In this document: one piece after another, positions 16,081 through 25,257 of the stretch
Layout of the letters: each line of letters opens with the position of its first letter
Numbering within the stretch: the first letter of the stretch is position 1
Assembly (NCBI GenBank): GCA_938010715.1
Contig: CALLVG010000063.1
Span: 1-41,719 of the forward strand
Direction of reading: 5' to 3'
DNA: 41,719 nt
Origin: an uncultured Saprospiraceae bacterium
GTDB taxonomy: Bacteria; Bacteroidota; Bacteroidia; Chitinophagales; Saprospiraceae
The notes under the pieces: model-generated
The model's database searches: none
What the model was told of the DNA's origin: nothing
The model's input: the letters and a program-made list of their open reading frames with translations, nothing else
Position numbers and translations under genes: made by a program

Positions 16081-19000
16081 TTATCGAATCAACGAAATGT
16101 TTCCTTTTTTGAAATATTCTTCGCCATCAATACATTTAACCGTGAGGTAAAAACCATAGGTATCAGGGCTTAATTCTTCTCCTTTAAACTTTCCATCCCA
16201 ACCAAAAGATTGTTCTCTTGATTCAAAAATCTTTTGCCCCCATCTGTCAAAGATGACCAAATGCATTTCTTCAACAAATTGACCTTTGAGCCTCAGTACA
16301 TCATTATTGTTATCACCATTTGGTGAAAAGGCATTTGGTAAGAATATATATGGCTCAACGCAAAGTGGATCGAATACTACTACCGTCACCGTACGAGTAG
16401 TTACACAACCATTATCATCCTCGACTAGGACAGTGTAGGTTGTTGTTTCTTCGGGAGATGCCTCTGGGTCATTTACGCTATCATCATCTAAAGAGCCAGA
16501 TGGCGTCCAATTATAAAAGAAATCGGGGTTAAATGTTGTTTCTAATTGAGAAGTTTGCCCCATTATGATCGAATCAGGAGTGGCGGTTAGTTCACCAACG
16601 ACATTCAAGTCATCTAAATTTACAACGTCAACATTGATATCAATATCTTCTTGGCAGCCAAATTGATTTTCTACACTAACTGTAAAAGTCGTTGGCATCG
16701 AAATGTCAACTTCTGCATCGGAAGTTCCTTGACCAGAAATTATTTGATTGGCAGGACTCCAATTATATGTCAAATTTTGAATTGAAGATTGATTGACTAA
16801 ATTGATTGTTTCAGGATTGCCAAAACAGATCGTTGTGTCAGCATCTATTTCTACATCTATTGGAACAATAGTCATTGTCACAGAACCTCCGTATTGACAC
16901 TTTAGAGAGTCTTGACTAAATCCTCTGACATAAAAAGTATTGACACCTGTACTGTTTACAAAGATTTCTCTTTGCGTATCTATAACTTCCATGAAGTCTG
17001 GTGTTAATGCCCATTCGTAGTCAAGGCCTGTCTGCGGGGTGATTACTTCTAAAGTCACTACTTGTTGCTCACACAAAGTATCACTTGGAGTTAGCTGCAA
17101 TTGAATCGGTGTTTGCACGACCACATCTACTTGTATAGTATCAATACAGGTAAGTGAATCGACCATTTCAGTTATTTGCGCCATATAGGTTATATTACCA
17201 GAAAGGTTTGCACGTGGATTTTGGCTTGTTGGATCATTTAGTCCTGTCGCTGGAAACCATAAATACTGTTGATCTGGATTGAACCCTGGATAAATATTCG
17301 TTTCTACATTAGTACAAATTTCTATTGACCGATCAGTACCTGGGTCAAAAGCTCCAATACCCAAAACCACACTTGCTGTATCCAAACAGCCAAATTGATT
17401 TTCAGTAATTACTTGAAAAATATTAGTGCCAGGATCTGTTGTATTTATTTCTACCATTTCAGTCCCTTGACCTCTTACAATTTTATCATTCGGTATCCAA
17501 TCAATATTTACCAAATTATCATTAGCATCAAGGTTATTTATGGAAAGTGTCGCAGATGCGTTTTGACAAACACCCCCTGGGCTGTTTGCTTGTATATCAA
17601 CTTGCTGATTGATAACAGCTATCGTATCGCTCATCCCACATCCAAAATTATCTAAACCTGTTAAAATATAGGTCTCAGTGGTAGTTGGGTCAACTACTAA
17701 AGTAGGATCACTTCCTAATGAAGTACCACTAAGGGTAGTCCATTCAAAATTAAACGGCATTACGTTTACCGATGGCGCTAAAGTAATTGGGTGGCCACAA
17801 GTTATTGTATCGCTTGTGTTGGTAATTCTAATTGGCTGGGGTACGGTTACTTCTACTTGTCGAAAGACCTCGCAAGTATCTGCTCCAATGTTTAAAATTC
17901 TTACATTTAAAATAGCATCTGAACCACCTAAAAATTCAGGATTATGAGAAGTTGGGTCGTCCACTATACTTGCTGGAGACCATTCGTATTCATAATCTGG
18001 ATTTCCATTTGGATTCAAGAAAATTCTTTGATTTTCACACTTGACAAATGGCTGATCAGGGAAACCACTTAAGTCAAAGAGGTTCAAGTCAATTGTTCTT
18101 GAAAGGCTATCTGCGCAGTCAGCTGCATTTTCTATCAGTAAAGAAACATCAACTGTTGCATCTGCGGCGAATGTGAAAGTTTGATTTTGAATATTGTTGA
18201 AAGTTCCTAATGAACCGAAATCCCATTCTAAATTGGTTACGTTATTTTGAAGGCTAAAAGAAGTACTTGTAAACTGAACGGTTACACTATCTTCGGAACA
18301 ATTCAAGTAATCAACGTCAAAACTTGCTTCTAATACTTTATCATTTACTTCTACAAATTTCAAAATAGAATCCCTACAGGAGACATCGTATGGAATTGTC
18401 AACAAGACCCAATACCCTCCAAGTGCTGGATAAGAATAACTTGGGTTTGCTACACTGGTTGTATCTGATGAAGTTCCCAAATCACCAAAATTCCATCTAT
18501 AATCAAACCCATTTGGGGTTAGATTTTCAAATTCTACAGAAAGGCCGTCACATTGTACCTCGAAATCAAAATCCATTGGTGCTGGATCTACAAACACTAA
18601 ATTGATTTCATCAGAATAAGAACAACCATATTGTGAGGTAATATCTACCGATAGGTTAAAATTACCTGGCATTGAATCAATAACTGGATTAGCAGTATTT
18701 GCACCTGAAAGAATACGAGTACTTGGGCTCCATGAATATTGTAGATTGTCATTTGCATCTAGATTGGTAATTCCAACTGAGAAATTTTCACCAATACATA
18801 ATGCTTGAGCTGTTGGAACTTCCACTTCAACAGGGCCTCCAGCTACTTGCACAAATTCTGTTTGGCTACAGCCAAAAGCATCTTCAGCAACCACCGTGTA
18901 GTTTTCTTGACCAGAAACAGAAACTGTAATACTTCCTCCTGTTCCTACTAAATTCGAATTACTATCAAACCATTGAATATTAGGATTCGCTGTGGTATTT

Positions 19001-21441
19001 GCGAATAGCGTTGCAAATGAGTCACAAGTGATTTCGTCGTCACTTACCTGTAAATTTATAATGGGTGGAACTATTATTTCTACATTATGAAGAATATCAC
19101 AAGTATCAGCTCCAAATGCTGAAATTTGGACACTATAAGTCTGCGAACTATTAAGACTTACCCGTGGATTAGGATCGTTGGGGTTACTCAATCCTGTTGA
19201 AGGTGACCACACATACCTATAATCAGGATTGAAATTTGGATTCAATTCCAAGCTATCAGCAGCACATAATTGAAAATTACCATCAGGTAATTCTTCTACC
19301 ATATTGAGGTCAAGGTTTTTGGAAATGACATTTCTACAACCTTGAGAAGTTATAATTTCTAATTCAACGTCGATATTTTGACTAGTAGAAAAAGACAATT
19401 GTTGATTCTGCCCAGTCATCGTTCCTAAAGAAGGACCAAAATTCCAATTATAATCAGTAATCGTATGGCCATTAACATTCACAATAGGAGTAAAATTAAC
19501 AGTAAGATTCCCTAAATCACAATTTTCATATTCTACTGCAAAATCTACGTCTAAGCCTCTATCTGATACGTCAACTGTTTTTCTGACAGTGTCAAGACAG
19601 GTCGAAGTTGCATTTGATAAATAAAGCTCTACTTCATAGACACCTGATTGATAAACAAAAACTGGATTGAGATCTGTTGAAGTGGTATTCGCAGCATCTC
19701 CAAAATTCCAAGCATAATCTGTTGCACCAGTACTATTATTTGTAAACGTTACTGTTCTATTATCACAACCAAGTTCAAAATCAAAATCTAAAACCGGAGC
19801 GGGTTGTACTATAACTTCTACGTTTCTTTGGATTCTACAAAACTGGTCGTCTGCAAATACCATCACTTCATAAGTAGTGGTAGTCGCTGGAGTGGCAGTT
19901 GGATTGAATAATGTATCATTATCTAAACTTAACGCAGGTGACCAAAGATAACTAAACCGTGAATCCCCGTTTGGATTTAGTTCAACACTCTCGCCTTCAC
20001 AAATCCTTTGTGTTCGTGGAATCGTACTGGTTGGGTCAAGTATATCTGTTGGAATTATTTTGATATCATTGGCAACACATCCATTTTGTGATATCAACTC
20101 CAATTTTAATTCTACTGAATCTAAAACGGGGGCAGAAAAAACTGGGTTTTGATCATTTGAGGTAATAACGGTTCCATTTGAAAGTGTAAATTGCCAATTC
20201 CATGTAACAAGAGGCGATACTGTGTCAATACTCAAGTCATTGACAATGATTTGAGAACTATCGGAACAGTTAAGAGTTGTCACGTCAAAATCAAGTTCTA
20301 TTGAGTTATATTGAATAAATATATCTGCGAATGAAGTATCAGCACAGGTAGTTCCGGGTTGGGCTATCAATGCGATTGTATAGCTTCCAGTATCCGGGTA
20401 AGTAAAATTAGGAACCCTTGCAGTATCGGTAAAAGTCATATTCGGATAATCAAATATCCACAAATAATTATCCGCCTCAAGGCTATTGTTTTCTAAAGTT
20501 ACCCCTAGCGTATCACAAAGTGTTTCGGGAGATTGAAAAGAAGAGGTAATCATTCCACATAGTCCTACATTGTATTGAAAATCTCTAATCGTTCGAGACA
20601 TCAAGGTTCCTTCTCTATACTCTTCGATACAGATACCTACGACAAATTGTCCTTGAACATCTGGCCGACCAGTAAGCCTACCTGTTCTTGAATTTATTCG
20701 GAGCGGCCTACCCGATCCTAATATGTTCCCTAAATTAAATGGAGCTTTCCACTCTACTGTGTCGTAAGGAGGTGGATTGGGTGGTTGTGGTTTTGGAAAA
20801 CCAAAAGAAGCACCTGTGTTTGGCGTACACAAACTATAAACCAAAGAATCTCCTTCTGCATCCTCTGCAGAGTGGTCATAAAAAATTTCTGTACCAGCAC
20901 AAATAAATAGCGGTGGCCATTCTTTGAAAGCTGGACTCGAATTACATTCAGTAAGCGCCCTTTCGGACAAAACGATATTGTAAGTCGCACCTGTTCGATC
21001 TGGAACGATGATGTTCTGAACAGTTTGATTTCTACAACATCGTTGGTAAACTAATGTATAACCACCAGTTCGAAAAGGAAGATTAATCGTGTCTTTATAA
21101 GTTGTTGTGTGCACACATACTGTTGCAGGGACAATAAAACATGGATCAGCTAAAAACGAATCCAGTGTGTCATCACTAACGAATGGAATCCGTAGATCTC
21201 CTACCAAGGTATCGGTATTCAAATCAAAAATTCCGACAGATGCTGGGTTATCAAAAGGAGCATCTATATTTCCAAAAAAACAATCTCTATAAACGTTTAC
21301 TGTAACCTCGTATTCATTACCACCTAAACATCTATATTGAATTTCACCACCAATAATATGGGATGCTTTTGTTACACCAGGAAGCACTATAAGAAGCACT
21401 AAACTCAGGAATTTAACTATTTGGTTAATATCAAACCTCAT
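16081..21441 (-). CDS. Giant PKD/Ig-repeat adhesin with gliding-motility-associated C-terminal domain
   Basis: A 1786-residue secreted surface protein. It has a signal peptide (residues 1-26), then the SHIIGGEIQYRCLGGNEYEV-type N-terminal module common to these proteins. About 1350 residues follow of alternating PKD units (WNFGD, WDFGS, IFDYP motifs) and repeats of the form YxWSPxxxLxxPxxxNP ending in a Cys. The last ~90 residues (FLPNAFSPNGDNNNDVL, FDRWGQKIF, GWDGKFKGEELSPDTYGFY) are the CHU_C/TIGR04131 domain, a type B signal for the type IX secretion system. Type B cargo generally needs a PorP/SprF-like partner, and one is encoded two genes upstream. It is the third and last gene of that cluster and is closed by a terminator. 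A role in adhesion or gliding is inferred from architecture; the ligand is unknown. Confidence 0.93.
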   Translation of the reverse strand: MRFDINQIVKFLSLVLLIVLPGVTKASHIIGGEIQYRCLGGNEYEVTVNVYRDCFFGNIDAPFDNPASVGIFDLNTDTLVGDLRIPFVSDDTLDSFLADPCFIVPATVCVHTTTYKDTINLPFRTGGYTLVYQRCCRNQTVQNIIVPDRTGATYNIVLSERALTECNSSPAFKEWPPLFICAGTEIFYDHSAEDAEGDSLVYSLCTPNTGASFGFPKPQPPNPPPYDTVEWKAPFNLGNILGSGRPLRINSRTGRLTGRPDVQGQFVVGICIEEYREGTLMSRTIRDFQYNVGLCGMITSSFQSPETLCDTLGVTLENNSLEADNYLWIFDYPNMTFTDTARVPNFTYPDTGSYTIALIAQPGTTCADTSFADIFIQYNSIELDFDVTTLNCSDSSQIIVNDLSIDTVSPLVTWNWQFTLSNGTVITSNDQNPVFSAPVLDSVELKLELISQNGCVANDIKIIPTDILDPTSTIPRTQRICEGESVELNPNGDSRFSYLWSPALSLDNDTLFNPTATPATTTTYEVMVFADDQFCRIQRNVEVIVQPAPVLDFDFELGCDNRTVTFTNNSTGATDYAWNFGDAANTTSTDLNPVFVYQSGVYEVELYLSNATSTCLDTVRKTVDVSDRGLDVDFAVEYENCDLGNLTVNFTPIVNVNGHTITDYNWNFGPSLGTMTGQNQQLSFSTSQNIDVELEIITSQGCRNVISKNLDLNMVEELPDGNFQLCAADSLELNPNFNPDYRYVWSPSTGLSNPNDPNPRVSLNSSQTYSVQISAFGADTCDILHNVEIIVPPIINLQVSDDEITCDSFATLFANTTANPNIQWFDSNSNLVGTGGSITVSVSGQENYTVVAEDAFGCSQTEFVQVAGGPVEVEVPTAQALCIGENFSVGITNLDANDNLQYSWSPSTRILSGANTANPVIDSMPGNFNLSVDITSQYGCSYSDEINLVFVDPAPMDFDFEVQCDGLSVEFENLTPNGFDYRWNFGDLGTSSDTTSVANPSYSYPALGGYWVLLTIPYDVSCRDSILKFVEVNDKVLEASFDVDYLNCSEDSVTVQFTSTSFSLQNNVTNLEWDFGSLGTFNNIQNQTFTFAADATVDVSLLIENAADCADSLSRTIDLNLFDLSGFPDQPFVKCENQRIFLNPNGNPDYEYEWSPASIVDDPTSHNPEFLGGSDAILNVRILNIGADTCEVFRQVEVTVPQPIRITNTSDTITCGHPITLAPSVNVMPFNFEWTTLSGTSLGSDPTLVVDPTTTETYILTGLDNFGCGMSDTIAVINQQVDIQANSPGGVCQNASATLSINNLDANDNLVNIDWIPNDKIVRGQGTEMVEINTTDPGTNIFQVITENQFGCLDTASVVLGIGAFDPGTDRSIEICTNVETNIYPGFNPDQQYLWFPATGLNDPTSQNPRANLSGNITYMAQITEMVDSLTCIDTIQVDVVVQTPIQLQLTPSDTLCEQQVVTLEVITPQTGLDYEWALTPDFMEVIDTQREIFVNSTGVNTFYVRGFSQDSLKCQYGGSVTMTIVPIDVEIDADTTICFGNPETINLVNQSSIQNLTYNWSPANQIISGQGTSDAEVDISMPTTFTVSVENQFGCQEDIDINVDVVNLDDLNVVGELTATPDSIIMGQTSQLETTFNPDFFYNWTPSGSLDDDSVNDPEASPEETTTYTVLVEDDNGCVTTRTVTVVVFDPLCVEPYIFLPNAFSPNGDNNNDVLRLKGQFVEEMHLVIFDRWGQKIFESREQSFGWDGKFKGEELSPDTYGFYLTVKCIDGEEYFKKGNISLIR

Positions 21442-21486
21442 TTTAACTTGCTTTAATTTAGAGAGTATAGTTTTTGAAAATAGTTT

Positions 21487-23931
21487 TTATCTAGTCCCTC
21501 TTTGAAAATCTTCTGCTTGTTTTACGTCAATGATTTCCACTCTTCTTTCTAAAGACGCTGGAACTCCATATATCGAATTTCTAACATCATCCAACTTATC
21601 GCTGACATCTGTCTTTGATTTCGTTTCTCCATAAGGTCTCTCAAGAATAACTAATTTACCAGATTTGATAAATTCTCTCAAAATACCTCCATTATGTCTT
21701 TCAAAATGATTTTTAACAGAAACAATTCTACGCTTTGAAAGCATATCATTGTAATCTGACTCTGCACGAGGACTAGTATACCCTCTGAGCACCAATTCAA
21801 GATTATTTCCTTGCTTCAAAAATTCATAAAGTAAGTCAGTGAAGGTTTTAAGGTTTTCACCTCCAGCATTTACCTCTTTTTCAAAAAAGCCACCAAGCCG
21901 CTGAGTGGCCATCATTTTCATTTGACCTTGCATACCACTTCCATATTCATCCATAAATTCTCCTTGCCTTGCTCTATACTTATCCCAAGTTTCCAAATAG
22001 GACTTAGAAGTATAAGTTTCTCTTGTGTTCGGATCAGGATGATCATTATCAAAATAAAGTGAGATCGGTAAGAATTTCGCAAATATTAATGGCGCTAAAT
22101 AAAGTTCACTTTTTAAATTAGGAACGTCAATTATTTGAGGAACTCGGATGGTGTCTAAATCATGCTCATAACCACTTTTTGATCCTCTAACAATATAGGT
22201 TTTACCTGGCTGTACAGTGAAATCAAAATCATTGCCATCTGGATTGTTTTTTTCTTCAACCAATCTGCGTTCACCTCCAACCAATTCAAACAACTGAAGT
22301 GTTGTTCCAACCAAACCTTCTTTTGAATAATCATCAAAAGTCAGCACCGTTAGACTCACCTCTGCTAAGTCAATAAACATTTCGTGACTGATAGAAGTCA
22401 TATCTACCATAGGGTCTCGATCCAAATATATTGTATCAATGTCCGTCGTATATTCTGGCTTTTCCGCTTTTAAAATATAGGCGTATCTTCTTTCAGGTAT
22501 AAAAGCGAAATCATTTCCAGTCTTATTGGTCAATGATTCTACCACTGTTTTACTTTTCAATCGAGTCAAAGTAACAGTTGTCCCTTTAAGCGGTTTTTTA
22601 CTAAACTTATCAAAAACGCTGACTAACAATTCAACATTTTGAGTTTGCATAGAATAGATATCATGGCAACACGATTCTTTTTCTCTTTCGAGAAAAATAG
22701 AACCCAATCTATTGGAAGCAAAATAAGCAGATGCCCCTCCAGCGCTTGGTTTGTAATGAATATCATCGTAGCTACTGTTGAGCGGGTACCCCAAGTGCTC
22801 TGGCGAACTCCATTCTCCTTCGTTCAAAGTAGATTTAAAAATATCATGCCCTCCCAATCCTTGACGGCTATTATTACTGAAGTAAAGCGTATTCATACTG
22901 GACTGGTAATATGGCGTGATGTCATCTCCATCCGTATTTATTTCAGATAAACTGACTGGTTTCGAAAATTTACCTTTTTCATTTACTTTACTGAAGTACA
23001 AATCCATTCCACCTTTTCCACCTGGTTTATTGGAGGAAAAGAATAGGCATTCTTCTCCATTGACCTTTGCTATTTCAGGATTTGTTGAATTGAAATTTGC
23101 AACATTAATACTTGAAGGAAGTTTTACTGGCTCTCTCCACACATCTGTCGAATCTTTTTCACGGTAATAAATTTCACATCGAATGTCTGCTTCGTTCACA
23201 TAATCGCAATAGGTGAAATATACACGTGTCAGCCCATCTTTACTAAAAGCTGAGTGAGCTGTATGCCTTTTATCCGAGTTGAATCCGTCCCAAGGTATTG
23301 CAGGGCCACTTTCCGTATGCATGACTTTGTTGTATTGTCGAGGTGGTGTGTGTTTATCATTCGGGTTATCAAATCGAAAAGAAGTATAGTACAATTCGTT
23401 TCCGATTTTTGTTGGAGAAACCTCTGAATATGGAGAGTTGACATCTTCACCCAAATTTTCTATCACTATATTTGTATCTGGATTAGAGATGACTTCGTAG
23501 GCCCATTCTGCCTCGGCAAGTCCAAGAGTTGCCTTTAATTTGACATCTCCACTGACGATAGTTGAATCATCGAGAACAGCTTGGTAATACGATATCGCAT
23601 CACCATATTTACCCAGACTAGTCTGGACTTCTGCCAACTTCATTTTTGTCAATGGAAATTTTGAAGCATCTATATCCAGAACCTTTTGGTAGGATTCCTC
23701 TGCAATCGAAAAAGCATAGAATGCTTCTGCTGATTCTCCAAGTTTGTACCAAACATCTGCTTGAGTAGAATCAAATTCTAATGCTTCACTATAATATTTC
23801 ATGGCTGCATAATAATTTTCCTGTGCAAAGGATTTATCAGCAGCTTTTAGGTATTGTCCTTTGTTTTGACTGTAACTATTTGAAAAAACAAAAAATAAAA
23901 GGACAATGGGAATTAATATTTTATCATTCAT
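21487..23931 (-). CDS. TPR/PD40 propeller/OmpA cell-envelope protein with PorE-like architecture
   Basis: An 814-residue protein with signal peptide (MNDKILIPIVLLFFVFSNSYS), TPR repeats (about 25-150: YYAAMKYYSEALEFD, AFSIAEESYQKVLDID), a six-bladed PD40/WD40-like propeller (about 160-430, with motifs such as YFTYCDY, LFFSSNKPGGKGGMDLYFS and LYFSNNSRQGLGGHDIF), two carboxypeptidase-regulatory-like domains (about 435-610) and an OmpA-type peptidoglycan-binding domain (about 690-800, LRGYTSPRAESDYN, LSKRR). This order matches PorE of Porphyromonas gingivalis, a peptidoglycan-anchored T9SS component, and the many paralogues found next to SprF-like genes. As it sits between a PorP/SprF gene and an adhesin, it probably anchors or assists export of that adhesin. 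It could be a paralogue rather than the core T9SS PorE. Confidence 0.9.
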   Translation of the reverse strand: MNDKILIPIVLLFFVFSNSYSQNKGQYLKAADKSFAQENYYAAMKYYSEALEFDSTQADVWYKLGESAEAFYAFSIAEESYQKVLDIDASKFPLTKMKLAEVQTSLGKYGDAISYYQAVLDDSTIVSGDVKLKATLGLAEAEWAYEVISNPDTNIVIENLGEDVNSPYSEVSPTKIGNELYYTSFRFDNPNDKHTPPRQYNKVMHTESGPAIPWDGFNSDKRHTAHSAFSKDGLTRVYFTYCDYVNEADIRCEIYYREKDSTDVWREPVKLPSSINVANFNSTNPEIAKVNGEECLFFSSNKPGGKGGMDLYFSKVNEKGKFSKPVSLSEINTDGDDITPYYQSSMNTLYFSNNSRQGLGGHDIFKSTLNEGEWSSPEHLGYPLNSSYDDIHYKPSAGGASAYFASNRLGSIFLEREKESCCHDIYSMQTQNVELLVSVFDKFSKKPLKGTTVTLTRLKSKTVVESLTNKTGNDFAFIPERRYAYILKAEKPEYTTDIDTIYLDRDPMVDMTSISHEMFIDLAEVSLTVLTFDDYSKEGLVGTTLQLFELVGGERRLVEEKNNPDGNDFDFTVQPGKTYIVRGSKSGYEHDLDTIRVPQIIDVPNLKSELYLAPLIFAKFLPISLYFDNDHPDPNTRETYTSKSYLETWDKYRARQGEFMDEYGSGMQGQMKMMATQRLGGFFEKEVNAGGENLKTFTDLLYEFLKQGNNLELVLRGYTSPRAESDYNDMLSKRRIVSVKNHFERHNGGILREFIKSGKLVILERPYGETKSKTDVSDKLDDVRNSIYGVPASLERRVEIIDVKQAEDFQRGTR

Positions 23932-24058
23932 TGTGTACGCCTTTTTACAAAAAGAGGGGTGTCTTTGATAGATTTTTGATTAAGGAGGCGAGTACTAACG
24001 CTCAGTAATAATTCCTTTTAAATCGGTTTTGGAATTTCACTAATTAGTAAATCTCTCT

Positions 24059-25081
24059 TTATATTATTGGACAAATTCGGAATACTGGAATCGGCTTTAC
24101 AAATTTAATGATGTACCTCAAGGTAACCTCTGGACCACCATTTCTATTGGATGCAATTCTGTACTCAGATACATTAATGTCATAACTCACACCCAAGCGC
24201 CAGTACTGATAATGTCCTTCAACTGCAAGAATTGCAGCATCCCCAATCTCATTTAATCGGTATGCCAAGCCTGCTTGAAGCGCCAATTCTTTTCCTCTTC
24301 TTTGGTCTAAGTGAAAACGACCACCTGCACCAATAACACCTTCAAAATATTTGTCTTGAAGTTGCGCCAATCCGTTTAGATAAAAATCAAGTTTAGGTCT
24401 TAATTGATATAATTGATTGGCATAAATGCTATATTTTGGTTGAAGTTTACTTACACCTTGATCATCAAAACTTTGATTTGGTTGATGTAAATGAAAAGCA
24501 GCCACTCCAATATCAATATGTGTTCGCTTATCCGTTTTCTGAGCGCGATAGTTGATACCAACTCCAAAATCAGGATAGATATATCCACTTTCGTTAAAGC
24601 TTTCTCCTGAAGCAGTAGCTGGATCAAACAACTCTCCATTATGCTGACTTCCCCAACGCAGGCCAGCCATATCAAAGGAGCGCTGTCCTGCGCCGAGCAT
24701 GAGCCCACCTGTAACAAGATTTTCCGGATCTAATACATAAGTGTAAGATCCAGCTAAATTTACTTGAATTAATGCCAGTCGAGAATCACCTGAACGATCA
24801 TAATTCAATGCACCTCCAACGCCTAAAAAACCTTTACCTAGTTTTTTATTGTAAACTTTCTGATCAAAAGACCCATGAAAAGTGGTGTAAGGTGCGTCAG
24901 CAGTGTACCATTGTCCTCTTCCGGCACCAATATATCGTTGGTCACCATTGAAGATTCCCGTCAAAGCGGGAGATACCGACATTGGAGTATTATAATGTTG
25001 CGTGAAATGAATATCCTGCGCAACACAGTTCGATGTCACAAAGAGACAAAGAAGGACAGGGAGTAAAATTTTGAATTTCAA
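24059..25081 (-). CDS. PorP/SprF family outer membrane protein
   Basis: A 340-residue beta-barrel protein with signal peptide (residues 1-21) and the family start AQDIHFTQHYNTPMSVSPALTG, which contains the characteristic Q-Y-x-x-P-x-x-x-x-PALTG pattern. The remainder consists of alternating amphipathic strands ending in a basic tail. SprF of Flavobacterium johnsoniae is required for secretion of the adhesin SprB, and such proteins commonly pair with type B (CHU_C) cargo. Here it is the first gene of a three-gene cluster with the PorE-like protein and the PKD adhesin, so it most likely handles that adhesin. A candidate promoter lies at 25152-25159. Confidence 0.93.
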   Translation of the reverse strand: MKFKILLPVLLCLFVTSNCVAQDIHFTQHYNTPMSVSPALTGIFNGDQRYIGAGRGQWYTADAPYTTFHGSFDQKVYNKKLGKGFLGVGGALNYDRSGDSRLALIQVNLAGSYTYVLDPENLVTGGLMLGAGQRSFDMAGLRWGSQHNGELFDPATASGESFNESGYIYPDFGVGINYRAQKTDKRTHIDIGVAAFHLHQPNQSFDDQGVSKLQPKYSIYANQLYQLRPKLDFYLNGLAQLQDKYFEGVIGAGGRFHLDQRRGKELALQAGLAYRLNEIGDAAILAVEGHYQYWRLGVSYDINVSEYRIASNRNGGPEVTLRYIIKFVKPIPVFRICPII

Positions 25082-25151
25082 TTTTATCAGATTTTAGTTC
25101 TGGATAAATCGGTTATTATTGGTATATGCTAATTTTAAGCCAAATTCGACG

Positions 25152-25159
25152 CAAAATTA
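25152..25159 (-). promoter_or_regulatory. Candidate -7 box of the PorP/SprF-adhesin cluster
   Basis: The minus strand reads TAATTTTG followed by CG, matching TAnnTTTG, about 70 bases before the ATG at 25081. A second match (TAAATTTG) is at 25161-25168. No TTG at the ideal distance was found for either, so this is tentative. Confidence 0.3.
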
Positions 25160-25257
25160 ACAAATTTAAATACACTATATATATCAAATAGCAATGTCAC
25201 AACTTATGCTAACTGACATTAGCAAACTTCTCTTGGGGATCTATGAGTTGGGGGAAA

